A stretch of DNA of 21,529 nt. Source: Bacteroidales bacterium UBA1219. Lineage in GTDB: Bacteria; Bacteroidota; Bacteroidia; Bacteroidales; P3. The stretch spans positions 1 through 21,529 of the forward strand of contig DBXF01000041.1 in NCBI GenBank assembly GCA_002309295.1. Direction: 5' to 3'. Positions 1 through 7,811 of the stretch are shown here, piece after piece. The first letter of the stretch is position 1. Every line of letters starts with the position of its first letter. A model generated the notes under the pieces. The model made no database searches, was not told the origin of the DNA, and saw only the letters and a list, made by a program, of their open reading frames with translations. A program made the position numbers and the translations under genes.

Positions 1-2
1 CC

Positions 3-1769
3 ATCTGCCAGATGTCGTGCAACCCCGCCATGGGAGGTGTGGCCAAAGGTCAGATAGTCCGCGAGATCGACGCCCTCGGCGGATTTTCGGGCATCGTTAC
101 GGACAACACCATGATACAGTTCCGTATGCTCAACCTCTCCAAAGGTCCCGCCATGTGGAGCCCCCGCGCACAGTGCGACAAGATGCGTTTCTCCCGTTTC
201 TGGCGCAATATCCTCGAAAACACCCCCAACCTCTCGCTCTGGCAGGACGAAGTGGTGGCTGTAACTACCGAAAACCGCTGCGTTACAGGGGTGGAGACGA
301 AACTCGGCCTTACCATGCTTGCCAAAGCCGTGATACTTACCAACGGCACTTTCCTCAACGGAAGAGTGTACATAGGCGAGACCACCTTCTCCGCTGGACG
401 TATCGGCGAACAGCCCGCCATCGGACTCTCCGACCAACTCAAAGACTTGGGTTTCGAAGTGGAGAAACTCAAAACCGGCACCCCCGTGCGTGTGGATGGC
501 CGGACGATAGACTTCTCCGTCCTCACCGAGCAGAAAGGCGACGAAAAAGTGGGCAAATTCTCCTTTACCGACACTCCGAGGCTTGTCCACCAGAAATACT
601 GTTTTTTGGCCTACACCAGCGAACGCACTCACGACATTTTGCGTACCGGTTTCGACAAATCTCCTATGTTTACCGGACGTATTCAGGGGGTGGGACCCCG
701 TTATTGCCCTTCGATAGAGGATAAAATTGAGCGTTTTTCCGGCAAGGACCGTCACCAACTTTTTATTGAGCCCGAAGGACTGGAAACCAACTCGTATTAC
801 GTAAACGGTTTTTCGTCCTCGCTGCCGTTGCAGGTTCAGCTGGACGCCCTGCATAGCATCCGCGGTTTCGAAAACGCCCGTATCTACAAGCCCGGCTACG
901 CCATTGAGTACGACTATTTCCCGCCCACGCAGCTCAGCTATACCCTTGAAACCAAGCGTGTTGAAAATCTCTATTTCGCTGGACAGATCAACGGCACCAC
1001 CGGTTATGAAGAGGCCGCCTCGCAGGGTCTTGTGGCCGGCATCAACGCTGCGTTGAAACTGAAAGGCAAGCCCTCTTTTGTGATGAACCGCACACAGTCA
1101 TATATCGGTGTGCTTATCGACGACCTCGTCACCAAAGGTGTCGACGAGCCTTACCGTATGTTCACCTCGCGCGCCGAATACCGTATTTTGTTGCGGCAGG
1201 ACAATGCCGATGTGCGTCTCACACCGCTATCGCACCAGTTCGGCTTGGCTTCCGACGAGCGTATGCGTAGGGTAGAGGAGAAGCTGCATTTCTCCAAACA
1301 GCTCACCGACTGCGTGGAGAACACCTCCGTGTTGCCCGGCGAGGCCAACGCACTTCTTGAGAGTCTCGACACCCCCGCCATCGACCAGAAGGTGAAGCTG
1401 AAAAACCTGTTGCTCCGTCCGCAGGTGCATATCGACGATTTGCTAGGCATTTCCGAACCACTCTCAGGAACCCTTGCCGCCGTTCCCGAAAATCTGCGCG
1501 ACGAATGTCTGGAATATTCCGAGGTGTTGGTGAAATACCAGAACTATATCGACAAGGAGCAGGATGTGGCCAACAAGATTCTGAAGTACGAGACTGTGCC
1601 TCTGAAGGAGGACTTCGATTATTACTCGTTGCAGTCGCTGAGCTACGAAGCCCGCGAAAAACTGTCGAAGATGCGGCCCAAGACGATAGGGCAGGCGTCG
1701 AGGATCAGCGGTGTCTCCCCCGCCGATATTTCCGTGCTGATTATCTACCTCAGCAAAGGAGAAAAATAG
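3..1769 (+). CDS. mnmG: MnmG (GidA), tRNA uridine-5-carboxymethylaminomethyl modification enzyme, 5' truncated
   Basis: MnmG is the FAD-dependent partner of the GTPase MnmE. Together they install the (carboxymethyl)aminomethyl group at C5 of wobble uridine 34 in a set of tRNAs. The reading frame is open to the window edge and the first visible residues are ICQMSCNPAMGG. In the family this stretch, with its conserved Cys, lies about 45 residues from the N-terminus, so the Met at base 12 is internal and the FAD-binding GxGxxG segment lies outside the window. The second conserved Cys is visible in RYCPSIEDKIERF, as are the FAGQINGTTGYEEAASQG block and the C-terminal SRAEYRILLRQDNAD region. About 588 residues are present, which with the missing part fits the usual ~620-630. 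The gene ends in TAG and is followed at once by a parS-like site. No rsmG neighbour is seen. Confidence 0.97.
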   Translation: MCQMSCNPAMGGVAKGQIVREIDALGGFSGIVTDNTMIQFRMLNLSKGPAMWSPRAQCDKMRFSRFWRNILENTPNLSLWQDEVVAVTTENRCVTGVETKLGLTMLAKAVILTNGTFLNGRVYIGETTFSAGRIGEQPAIGLSDQLKDLGFEVEKLKTGTPVRVDGRTIDFSVLTEQKGDEKVGKFSFTDTPRLVHQKYCFLAYTSERTHDILRTGFDKSPMFTGRIQGVGPRYCPSIEDKIERFSGKDRHQLFIEPEGLETNSYYVNGFSSSLPLQVQLDALHSIRGFENARIYKPGYAIEYDYFPPTQLSYTLETKRVENLYFAGQINGTTGYEEAASQGLVAGINAALKLKGKPSFVMNRTQSYIGVLIDDLVTKGVDEPYRMFTSRAEYRILLRQDNADVRLTPLSHQFGLASDERMRRVEEKLHFSKQLTDCVENTSVLPGEANALLESLDTPAIDQKVKLKNLLLRPQVHIDDLLGISEPLSGTLAAVPENLRDECLEYSEVLVKYQNYIDKEQDVANKILKYETVPLKEDFDYYSLQSLSYEAREKLSKMRPKTIGQASRISGVSPADISVLIIYLSKGEK

Positions 1770-1772
1770 CCG

Positions 1773-1790
1773 ATGTTTCACGTGGAACAT
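1773..1790. promoter_or_regulatory. parS: parS-like centromere site
   Basis: The 16-mer TGTTTCACGTGGAACA (1774-1789) begins five bases after the mnmG stop codon. It is the reverse complement of TGTTCCACGTGAAACA, a form of the ParB/Spo0J binding site known from Bacillus subtilis, and differs from the perfect palindrome TGTTTCACGTGAAACA at one base. The flanking A and T extend the near-palindrome to 18 bp. parS sites usually cluster near the replication origin, and mnmG lies near the origin in many bacteria, so this region may be origin-proximal. No parA or parB gene is in the window and I found no second copy. Confidence 0.8.
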
Positions 1791-1865
1791 TAGGGTTAAA
1801 TATCATGGAATGAAATGGTTAGCTATTTTTGAATAAAAATTTTCCTGTTTTTTAATATCCTATCT

Positions 1866-1995
1866 AAGTATCATAGACCAAGACTTTTATAAGTTGAAAA
1901 TTGAGAGTTGAGAGTTGAAAATTTGGCTTCGACAGGCTCAGCCAACATTTTTTTGTCGAAAATCGCCTGTTTTTCCACATAACTGTCATAGACCA
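1866..1995. repeat. Short direct repeats bracketing the dispersed repeat
   Basis: The exact 10-mer TCATAGACCA occurs at 1871-1880 and again at 1986-1995. Including the preceding bases (TAAGTA and TAACTG), 14 of 16 positions match. The two copies flank the heptad/19-mer composite repeat. They could be remnants of a small insertion or duplication, but the match is short and could be chance. Confidence 0.4.
1892..1943 (+). repeat. Heptad repeat plus GGCTTCGACAGGCTCAGCC element, copy 1
   Basis: Five degenerate 7-bp units of the form AGTTGAA/AATTGAG run from 1892 to 1926 and merge into the 19-mer GGCTTCGACAGGCTCAGCC at 1925-1943. An inverted copy of the same composite, with one mismatch in the 19-mer, lies at 12982-13046. 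Apart from this repeat, the parS site, the TCATAGACCA direct repeat and the mscL terminator, I see nothing in the roughly 300-bp gap between mnmG and mscL, and no ORF in it looks like a gene. Confidence 0.7.
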
Positions 1996-2006
1996 TGATT
2001 GTTCTA

Positions 2007-2038
2007 TAAAAAATAGGCAGACCATCGGTCTGCCTATT
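2007..2038 (-). terminator. Rho-independent terminator of mscL
   Basis: A perfect 12-bp inverted repeat (AATAGGCAGACC at 2012-2023, GGTCTGCCTATT at 2027-2038) encloses a 3-base loop. Read on the minus strand it is followed by a run of T residues (complement of 2007-2013). It starts about 38 bases beyond the mscL stop codon, so it should end transcription of the flippase-mscL unit. Confidence 0.85.
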
Positions 2039-2075
2039 ATACAAAATGTTTTTCGTGTTTTTAGATGTTCAATTT

Positions 2076-2525
2076 TTATTTCTGCTCTTTCAGCAAGTCG
2101 CGGATCTCGGTGAGGAGTTTTTCCTCGGCTGTGGGTTCAGGAGCGGGAGCAGCGGCTTCCTCTTCCTCTTTCTGTTTCTTAGCCATCGATGTGGCTTTCA
2201 TCATCAGTTTAATGACAAGGAAGATACACAGAGCTATGATGAGAAAATCCACCGTTGTCTGTATAAAGTTACCGTAGTTCAGTGTAACGGCTTCTTTCAC
2301 CACTTCGCCGTCGGCGCCCAAAACGGGATCACGCAGTGTGGCCGAGAGGGTTGTGAAATCCACGTTGCCAATCAACGATCCAACTAGCGGCATGATGATG
2401 TCGTTTACCAACGAGGTTACAATTTTTCCGAAGGCACCGCCGATGATAACACCGACAGCCATGTCAACTACATTGCCCTTGAGGGCGAATTCTTTGAATT
2501 CTTGAACAAAACTTTTTGCGCTCAT
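2076..2525 (-). CDS. mscL: Large-conductance mechanosensitive channel MscL
   Basis: MscL is a homopentameric inner-membrane pore that opens under membrane tension and releases solutes during osmotic downshock. The 149-residue product starts MSAKSFVQEFKEFALKGNVV, matching the conserved amphipathic N-terminal helix. TM1 follows (DMAVGVIIGGAFGKIVTSLVNDIIMPLVG, about residues 21-49, with the small-residue gate region), then a periplasmic loop and TM2 (about residues 91-110). A charged tail with an EEEEAAAPAPEP linker leads to a C-terminal helix ending in RDLLKEQK, which fits the cytoplasmic bundle of the family. The ATG lies only 3 bp after the flippase stop codon, so the two are probably co-transcribed, and a strong terminator follows. 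Confidence 0.97.
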   Translation of the reverse strand: MSAKSFVQEFKEFALKGNVVDMAVGVIIGGAFGKIVTSLVNDIIMPLVGSLIGNVDFTTLSATLRDPVLGADGEVVKEAVTLNYGNFIQTTVDFLIIALCIFLVIKLMMKATSMAKKQKEEEEAAAPAPEPTAEEKLLTEIRDLLKEQK

Positions 2526-2528
2526 AAT

Positions 2529-4040
2529 TTAATGTTTTAAAATTTTACCTTTTATTTGTTTTATAATGTTAGCTATATTTAATACTTTTTTAATGTCTAT
2601 GTTATAAGCAACTACCACAAACACAACCAGATAGATGGTGTTGTAGGCCAGTCGCGCTGCCATGCCCGCAGGCTGGTAAATCTTGCTGAGCAGGTACAGA
2701 GCCACGGCGAAAGCCATATAGAACAGTATCTTGCCCACCTCGTAGGGGATTGGTGCCTTACGCTGTCCCACCAGATAGGAGAGCACCATGCAGATGCCGT
2801 ATCCGGCAAATCCGCCCCAGGCGCAGGCCATATATCCGAACTGCGGCACAAAGATGAAGTTTATCGCCAGCAGCACCGCGCATCCGATGCCGGAGAAGAT
2901 GGCTCCCCACAGGGTCTGGTCGGTGAGTTTGTACCAGAACGACAGGTTGAAATACACGCCCATAAACACCTCCGCCATCATCACTATCGGTATCACCTTC
3001 AGTCCTTCCCAGTAGCTCGGGCTGATGAAATGTTTGAAAATATCCATGTACATCATCACTGCCATAAAGGCCATCATCGTCACTATCACGAAGAGTTTCA
3101 TCACCAAGGCTTGTGTCTCTTTGCTTTTCTTGTCCCTGTCGTTGCCGAAAACGAAAGGTTCGTAGGCGTAGCGGAAAGCCTGTGTTATCAGGGCCATTAT
3201 CATGGCAATTTTGACGCAGGCGCCGTAGATGCCGAGCTGTACCTCGCCTTCGGTGCCAGGCACTATAAAGCGGTAGCATATTTTGTCGGCCACTTGGTTG
3301 AGGATTCCCGCAAGGCTCAGCAGCAGCAGCGGCCACGTGTATTTCAGCATCTTTTTCAGAAGATCTTTGTCAAGACCGTTGCGCAGATGCCGCAGTTCGG
3401 GGATGAAACCGAAAGTTACCAGCGAGGTGCAGATAAGGTTCACTACAAATATGTAACCCACCTGATAATCAGGATTGTACCAACCCATCAGCGTGGGATA
3501 CTGCTGGAAGATGTTGGGTGCCACGAGGAAGATGAACAGGTTCATGCCGATGTTCAAACCGATGAACAGCAGTTTGAGGGCGGCAAATTTAATCGGACGG
3601 TTTTCGTACCTGAGTCGCGAGAACAGTATCGCCTGAAAAGCGTCGAGGGAGACGATTATTGCCATTATTTCGACGTATTCGGGATGGCTTGTATATCCGA
3701 GGGCGTTATTTATCGGACCGAGGAAGATGGTAACCATCAGCACAAAGAACAGCGCCACGCTGCCCACGGCTATCAGCGAGGTGGAGAGGGTTTTGTCGGG
3801 GTTGGAGTTCTCTTTGTTCGAGAAACGGAAAAAGGTGGTCTCCATGCCGAAGGTGAGCAGTGCGAGCAGCAGTCCAGTGTAGGCGTACAGGTTGGTGACA
3901 ATGCCGTAACCACCGCTCTCGGCAGCTATTTTGTAGGTGTAGAGCGGCACCAGCAGGTAGTTCAAAAAACGACCAATGATGCTGCTAAGTCCGTAAATGG
4001 CGGTATCGCTTAGGAGTTTTTTTAGTTTGTTGTTTGCCAT
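2529..4040 (-). CDS. Polysaccharide/lipid-linked oligosaccharide flippase (Wzx/RfbX-like)
   Basis: A 503-residue polytopic membrane protein. The N-terminus (LLSDTAIYGLSSIIGRFLNY, then LVPLYTYKIAAESGGYGIV) is typical of the polysaccharide-biosynthesis branch of the MOP exporter superfamily, whose members flip undecaprenyl-linked glycans or related lipids across the inner membrane. Hydrophobic segments recur over the whole length, consistent with 12-14 helices, and the C-terminus is basic (KKVLNIANIIKQIKGKILKH). No glycosyltransferase or polymerase gene lies nearby, so the substrate cannot be told from context. A TAnnTTTG -7 element lies about 50 bp upstream, suggesting a unit separate from the upstream AddB-like gene. 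Family assignment is firm; specificity is unknown. Confidence 0.88.
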   Translation of the reverse strand: MANNKLKKLLSDTAIYGLSSIIGRFLNYLLVPLYTYKIAAESGGYGIVTNLYAYTGLLLALLTFGMETTFFRFSNKENSNPDKTLSTSLIAVGSVALFFVLMVTIFLGPINNALGYTSHPEYVEIMAIIVSLDAFQAILFSRLRYENRPIKFAALKLLFIGLNIGMNLFIFLVAPNIFQQYPTLMGWYNPDYQVGYIFVVNLICTSLVTFGFIPELRHLRNGLDKDLLKKMLKYTWPLLLLSLAGILNQVADKICYRFIVPGTEGEVQLGIYGACVKIAMIMALITQAFRYAYEPFVFGNDRDKKSKETQALVMKLFVIVTMMAFMAVMMYMDIFKHFISPSYWEGLKVIPIVMMAEVFMGVYFNLSFWYKLTDQTLWGAIFSGIGCAVLLAINFIFVPQFGYMACAWGGFAGYGICMVLSYLVGQRKAPIPYEVGKILFYMAFAVALYLLSKIYQPAGMAARLAYNTIYLVVFVVVAYNIDIKKVLNIANIIKQIKGKILKH

Positions 4041-4090
4041 TATACTTTAAATCAGTTGTTTATAGCCTTTATTCAAAACTGTTCACTTTG

Positions 4091-4098
4091 CAAAAATA
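4091..4098 (-). promoter_or_regulatory. -7 element upstream of the flippase gene
   Basis: On the minus strand the bases read TATTTTTG, an exact match to the Bacteroidota TAnnTTTG -7 consensus, about 50 bp upstream of the flippase ATG. No clear -33 TTTG was found at the usual distance. Confidence 0.5.
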
Positions 4099-4205
4099 GT
4101 GTATTTATATTTTGTTTTTCGGTTTAAAGCCACGCTTTTCTTAACAATTTAATGTTCAATTTTGTATGGCAAAGGGTGCTGCAGAGGGCTGAAACCTTTT
4201 GATTT

Positions 4206-7073
4206 TCAGAATTCTCTCACTTCCACGCCACATATTTTTGTAAAGGGACAGAATTGGCATTTCTTTTTGTTCTGCCCGAAGGGTATATCTTTGTCGAAAA
4301 TTATTGATAACAAATCTTTTACGTATTTTTCGAAGAGTTCGAAGTGTTTGGCAGAAAACGATGTGTCGAAAGAATCGGAGTACTTTATTTTTGCAGGGAG
4401 GAAAAACGTGCCGAAGTCCTGCAACGGATATATCCCGGCTTCCATTCTTACGGGCTTATGTTTGCGCCAGTACAGCCAGGCGTAGTACATCACCTGAAAC
4501 CATTTGTCGCTTATTTTCTCACCATCGTAAGTCATTTCCTTTGTGTTGAAATACTTTGCGTCCAAGCACAAATCACTTGGGTTTACTTTTCCCGATTTGT
4601 AGTCGCCTATGCGTACCACGCCTGCCACTGTGTCAATGCGGTCGGCAACGCCGTGAGGCATTATCTCTCTGTCTTTATATTCTTTACTTTCAAGCGCTTC
4701 CGAGATTTCGCTTATTTTCATGTTGGCTTGCTGTTCGCCCTCCACACACTCCAACGTACTTTTGTGTATTTCCAGTTCTTTTTTTTGTAGTTTGATAAAG
4801 TTATCAACCTGACTTTTAGCTATTTCCATAAGGAAATAGTTTTCCCCGGAACGTTTTCGGCTGTTGAACACTTTTTCTTCGAAAACCGCTTCTACCAAGG
4901 ACTTTATCTCGTTTTTATCAGGCAGTTCTTCGCGATTTATCTCTTTTCCCACAAACGGTTTGAATATCGTTTCGAGTGTGCCGTGTATCAGCGTGCCATG
5001 TTCTGAGATGTCGATGTCTTCTTCCAGCTCGTCGGAAGGTTTGATTCCCAAGATGTTGTTGAAAAAATACCGCAGACCACATTTCCGCAAGTTGTTCAAT
5101 GCCGAGGGCGAAAGGCCGTGTCCTTCCTTTGCCTTTTCCAAAATCTGTTCCATCACGGCGTCGTTTTTCTCTTTGCTTATCGTATCTATCTTGGAAACAG
5201 ATGGTTGAGTGGTACAGAGCGTTATCTCGTCGAGTTTTATGTTGGGATATTTTGGTTGCAGTTCTTTTTTTATCTGTATAAGGAAACGGCTTGCCTCGCC
5301 TTTGCCTTTGCCGCTGCCTTCAGTTTCGGTGGAGTAAAGGAAATGGACTTTCCTGGCCCTTTGCAACAAGCGGTAAAAGTTATATGCTTCGGCGGCATCG
5401 CGTTCGTTGTAGGTGAACATACCGAATGCTTTACGTAAACTATATGGAATCAGTGAGTTGTGCGTGTTGCCCTTGGGAATTACGCCTTCGTTGCACGAAA
5501 TCACCACCAGGTTTTCGAAGTCGATGTTTTTCGTCTCCTGCAGTCCCATAATTTGCAGACCTTCAACGGGTTCGCCTTTGAAAGAGAGCTGCGTGCACAT
5601 GGCAATTCTGTCGTATATGCGTCTCAACACCCCAATATTGTCCGCAAAATGGTATTTCTCCTGCAGTTCGCCGAAGTGGTCGAAAATTTCGTAGGATGCT
5701 GCCAAGGCAATCCTCTCACGTTCGTCTTTACAAGAAGGATATATGTTTGTTGCCAGCGTTTTATATTTGTCTATCAGTTCTGCCGAAGGCATGTCGTCTT
5801 TTTCGAAAAGAAACTCCAATCCGCTTCCCTTTAACTCTTTTACCTTTTCGAGCAGCTCGTTGCCGGCGATAAAGTATATTTTTTCTTTGGTGAATTGTTT
5901 TGTCAATTGGCTCTCTAAGTCTTTGATACCAAGATATTTCTCTATCAAATGATGCGACAAGAATCGTATTACCGCCTTGACATTGTACCCACGTTTTTCA
6001 TGACTTTCGTACATTTCGAGCATTTTGTGCAGTAAATCATGTGTAAGTACTTGGGTATAAGGGAATCCCATAGTAATGTTCACTTTGTTCACACATTGTG
6101 GCAGGGCGTTAAGTGTGGGTAAAAGCAGAGTTTCGTCGCAAAGCACTATGGCGGTGTCCTCAAAGGGATTTTCGCTATATTCCTTGGATTCAGCTATTTT
6201 GCTTATGATGTTACCGACATACTCGCTTTGCAGAATTTTTTCCGGACAGCTCACAAATGAATATTCCCGTTTTTCTGTTCCGAAATGCTCTTCGAAATGC
6301 TTTTCTTTGTCGAAATATTCAAGGTTTTTGCGTAGCATCATTCCGGCTTCGTTGTCGTTGTCGTAGCAGTAGTAGGCGTCGCCGTCGCTGATAAATTCAG
6401 CTTTTCCGCGCCGTATCAGATTTTTTATTATCTTTCCTTCGCTTTGCGATATTTCGCAAAAACCGACAAACATTATCTTGTTCCACCGCATTGTATCTGC
6501 GTAGAAATCAATGTTTTCTGCCACGTTTCGGTATATCATTGCGCTGTATGCCTTGTTCGCCTCCGTAAGTGTCTGGTGCAGTTGGATGTAGTAGTCGTAC
6601 AGCGATTTGAAAAAGCTGAGGTATTTCTGTTGGAATTCCGATTTCTCTTCGGGCCTAGACACATCCCAGTGCTCCAGCATTTTCTCTTCGAAGAGATTGG
6701 AAAAAAGTTGTTTGGCATCTACCAGATGAAGGTCAACATCCGAAAAGTCCTTCAGCAGCATGTCGGCAAAGGGGATGAACTCCTCAAAAGTCTGGTATTT
6801 GTCGTTGTTGTTCTTAAGGCTTATCTCTTTGTGGATGCGGAACAGCTCGAAAAGCAGAAATTCGTTTTTCACAATCTTCATGCCGCTAGTATTCTCCACA
6901 AAGTCGTCCATACCTATTATTTGTGGCATAAAAATAGGTTTCTTGCTTGCTTTCAGGTATTTACGCAAAAACACTCCCGCCCTGCGGTTGGGGAACACTA
7001 TAATGCTTTTATCCGTCTGATAACATGTGTTTTGCAGTATTTTTTCGGCTATTTCCTCGACAAAATATTTCAT
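4206..7073 (-). CDS. AddB-like PD-(D/E)XK nuclease of the RecB family
   Basis: A 955-residue protein with the layout of the AddB subunit of AddAB-type double-strand-break repair nucleases. The C-terminal domain has the RecB-family nuclease signature: His697 in the EHGTLIHGTLE block, Asp811 in GVADRID, and Asp824 and Lys826 in IGDYKSGK. It also has the four cysteines of the AddB iron-sulfur staple: Cys665 (LRKCGLRYFF) before the nuclease core and Cys939, Cys942 and Cys948 (C-x2-C-x5-C) after it. The N-terminal half resembles a degenerate SF1 helicase: VFPNRRAGVFLRKYL stands where a Walker A loop would be, with no GxGKT/S, and a motif like GLQETKNIDFENLVV lies near residue 510. The AddA helicase partner is not in the window. 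The DNA looks more AT-rich than its neighbours. It starts 17 bp after the nucleotidyltransferase. Confidence 0.88.
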   Translation of the reverse strand: MKYFVEEIAEKILQNTCYQTDKSIIVFPNRRAGVFLRKYLKASKKPIFMPQIIGMDDFVENTSGMKIVKNEFLLFELFRIHKEISLKNNNDKYQTFEEFIPFADMLLKDFSDVDLHLVDAKQLFSNLFEEKMLEHWDVSRPEEKSEFQQKYLSFFKSLYDYYIQLHQTLTEANKAYSAMIYRNVAENIDFYADTMRWNKIMFVGFCEISQSEGKIIKNLIRRGKAEFISDGDAYYCYDNDNEAGMMLRKNLEYFDKEKHFEEHFGTEKREYSFVSCPEKILQSEYVGNIISKIAESKEYSENPFEDTAIVLCDETLLLPTLNALPQCVNKVNITMGFPYTQVLTHDLLHKMLEMYESHEKRGYNVKAVIRFLSHHLIEKYLGIKDLESQLTKQFTKEKIYFIAGNELLEKVKELKGSGLEFLFEKDDMPSAELIDKYKTLATNIYPSCKDERERIALAASYEIFDHFGELQEKYHFADNIGVLRRIYDRIAMCTQLSFKGEPVEGLQIMGLQETKNIDFENLVVISCNEGVIPKGNTHNSLIPYSLRKAFGMFTYNERDAAEAYNFYRLLQRARKVHFLYSTETEGSGKGKGEASRFLIQIKKELQPKYPNIKLDEITLCTTQPSVSKIDTISKEKNDAVMEQILEKAKEGHGLSPSALNNLRKCGLRYFFNNILGIKPSDELEEDIDISEHGTLIHGTLETIFKPFVGKEINREELPDKNEIKSLVEAVFEEKVFNSRKRSGENYFLMEIAKSQVDNFIKLQKKELEIHKSTLECVEGEQQANMKISEISEALESKEYKDREIMPHGVADRIDTVAGVVRIGDYKSGKVNPSDLCLDAKYFNTKEMTYDGEKISDKWFQVMYYAWLYWRKHKPVRMEAGIYPLQDFGTFFLPAKIKYSDSFDTSFSAKHFELFEKYVKDLLSIIFDKDIPFGQNKKKCQFCPFTKICGVEVREF

Positions 7074-7090
7074 CGCAGTATTTGTTTTTA

Positions 7091-7807
7091 CTATTTAATG
7101 AATTTTTCGGCCAGTTTCAGAGTCTCTGGTTTCCCCACGTCTAGCCATTCTTCCGCCAAGTGACTGAAAGCAAGTATTTTGTGGTATTTTCCAATTTTCA
7201 GGTATTCGGGGATGATAGGGTAGGGGGCCGCCGGCGGCAGCAGTTCGAACAGCTCTGGATTGACTATGTGTATTCCGCTAAAAGCCATGGAATCAAAGAT
7301 TTCCACAGGTCTGTCGCTCCACAGGGTTTCGTTGTTGGAGCTGTTGTGCCAGCCCACCAGCTGTTGGTTTTTGTCGAACAGCAGCTGCCGCGAGGTGTCG
7401 CGTTTGCTCACTAAAAGCGTGGCCAACGCCTTGTTTCCAAGATGTTTACGGTAGATTTCGCCAAGGTCAAGGGTGGAGAGTATGTCCACGTTGTGGATAA
7501 GCACCGGCTCTTTGCCCGAAAACAGCGCTGCCGCCTTTTTCAGCGCTCCGCCGGTGTCCAACAGCTGCTCGCGCTCGTCGGAAAACAGTATCTCTGCTTC
7601 GAAATTGCGTTGCCGCACAAAGTCAATCACCATGTCGGGAAAGTGGTGGATGTTTATCACTATCTTGTTGAAACCAAAGCCGATAAGTCGCCTCAGGTTG
7701 TATTCCAGAAGTGTGATGCCGTTCACCTCCACCAAGGCTTTCGGCCTGTCGTTGGTTAGCGGCCGCAGACGTGTGCCCAGTCCCGCCGCAAGTATCATAG
7801 CTTCCAT
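7091..7807 (-). CDS. Sugar-1-phosphate nucleotidyltransferase (MurU/GlmU-N-like)
   Basis: A 238-residue single-domain nucleotidyltransferase. It has the nucleotide-binding signature AAGLGTRLRPLT (residues 7-18) followed by the conserved RPKAL with Lys23, a metal-binding Asp in HNVDIL (residue 108), and the C-terminal EEWLDVGKPETL block. Such enzymes condense a sugar-1-phosphate with an NTP. The short length without a hexapeptide-repeat domain matches MurU (MurNAc-1-phosphate uridylyltransferase of cell-wall recycling) and the HddC and mannose-1-phosphate guanylyltransferase groups. In recycling loci MurU usually sits beside an AmgK-type kinase, which is absent here, so the substrate stays open. 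It lies 4 bp after rsmE and 17 bp before the AddB-like gene, in one operon. Confidence 0.85.
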   Translation of the reverse strand: MEAMILAAGLGTRLRPLTNDRPKALVEVNGITLLEYNLRRLIGFGFNKIVINIHHFPDMVIDFVRQRNFEAEILFSDEREQLLDTGGALKKAAALFSGKEPVLIHNVDILSTLDLGEIYRKHLGNKALATLLVSKRDTSRQLLFDKNQQLVGWHNSSNNETLWSDRPVEIFDSMAFSGIHIVNPELFELLPPAAPYPIIPEYLKIGKYHKILAFSHLAEEWLDVGKPETLKLAEKFIK

Positions 7808-7811
7808 ATCG

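Noticed and set aside
12..14. Met at base 12 as the mnmG start
   Set aside because: The frame is open upstream and the residues around it are a conserved internal segment of MnmG.
1464..1790. Minus-strand ORF starting MFHVKH, overlapping the end of mnmG
   Set aside because: The start is the parS palindrome read as codons and the body is antisense to mnmG, with no family features.
3030..4013. Long plus-strand ORF (327 codons) antisense to the flippase
   Set aside because: His/Gln/Val-rich composition typical of an antisense shadow of a membrane protein gene; the opposite strand has a clear flippase.
6444..7163. 239-codon plus-strand ORF antisense to the AddB-like gene
   Set aside because: It runs across the start of the AddB-like gene and into the next gene, with no recognisable motifs.
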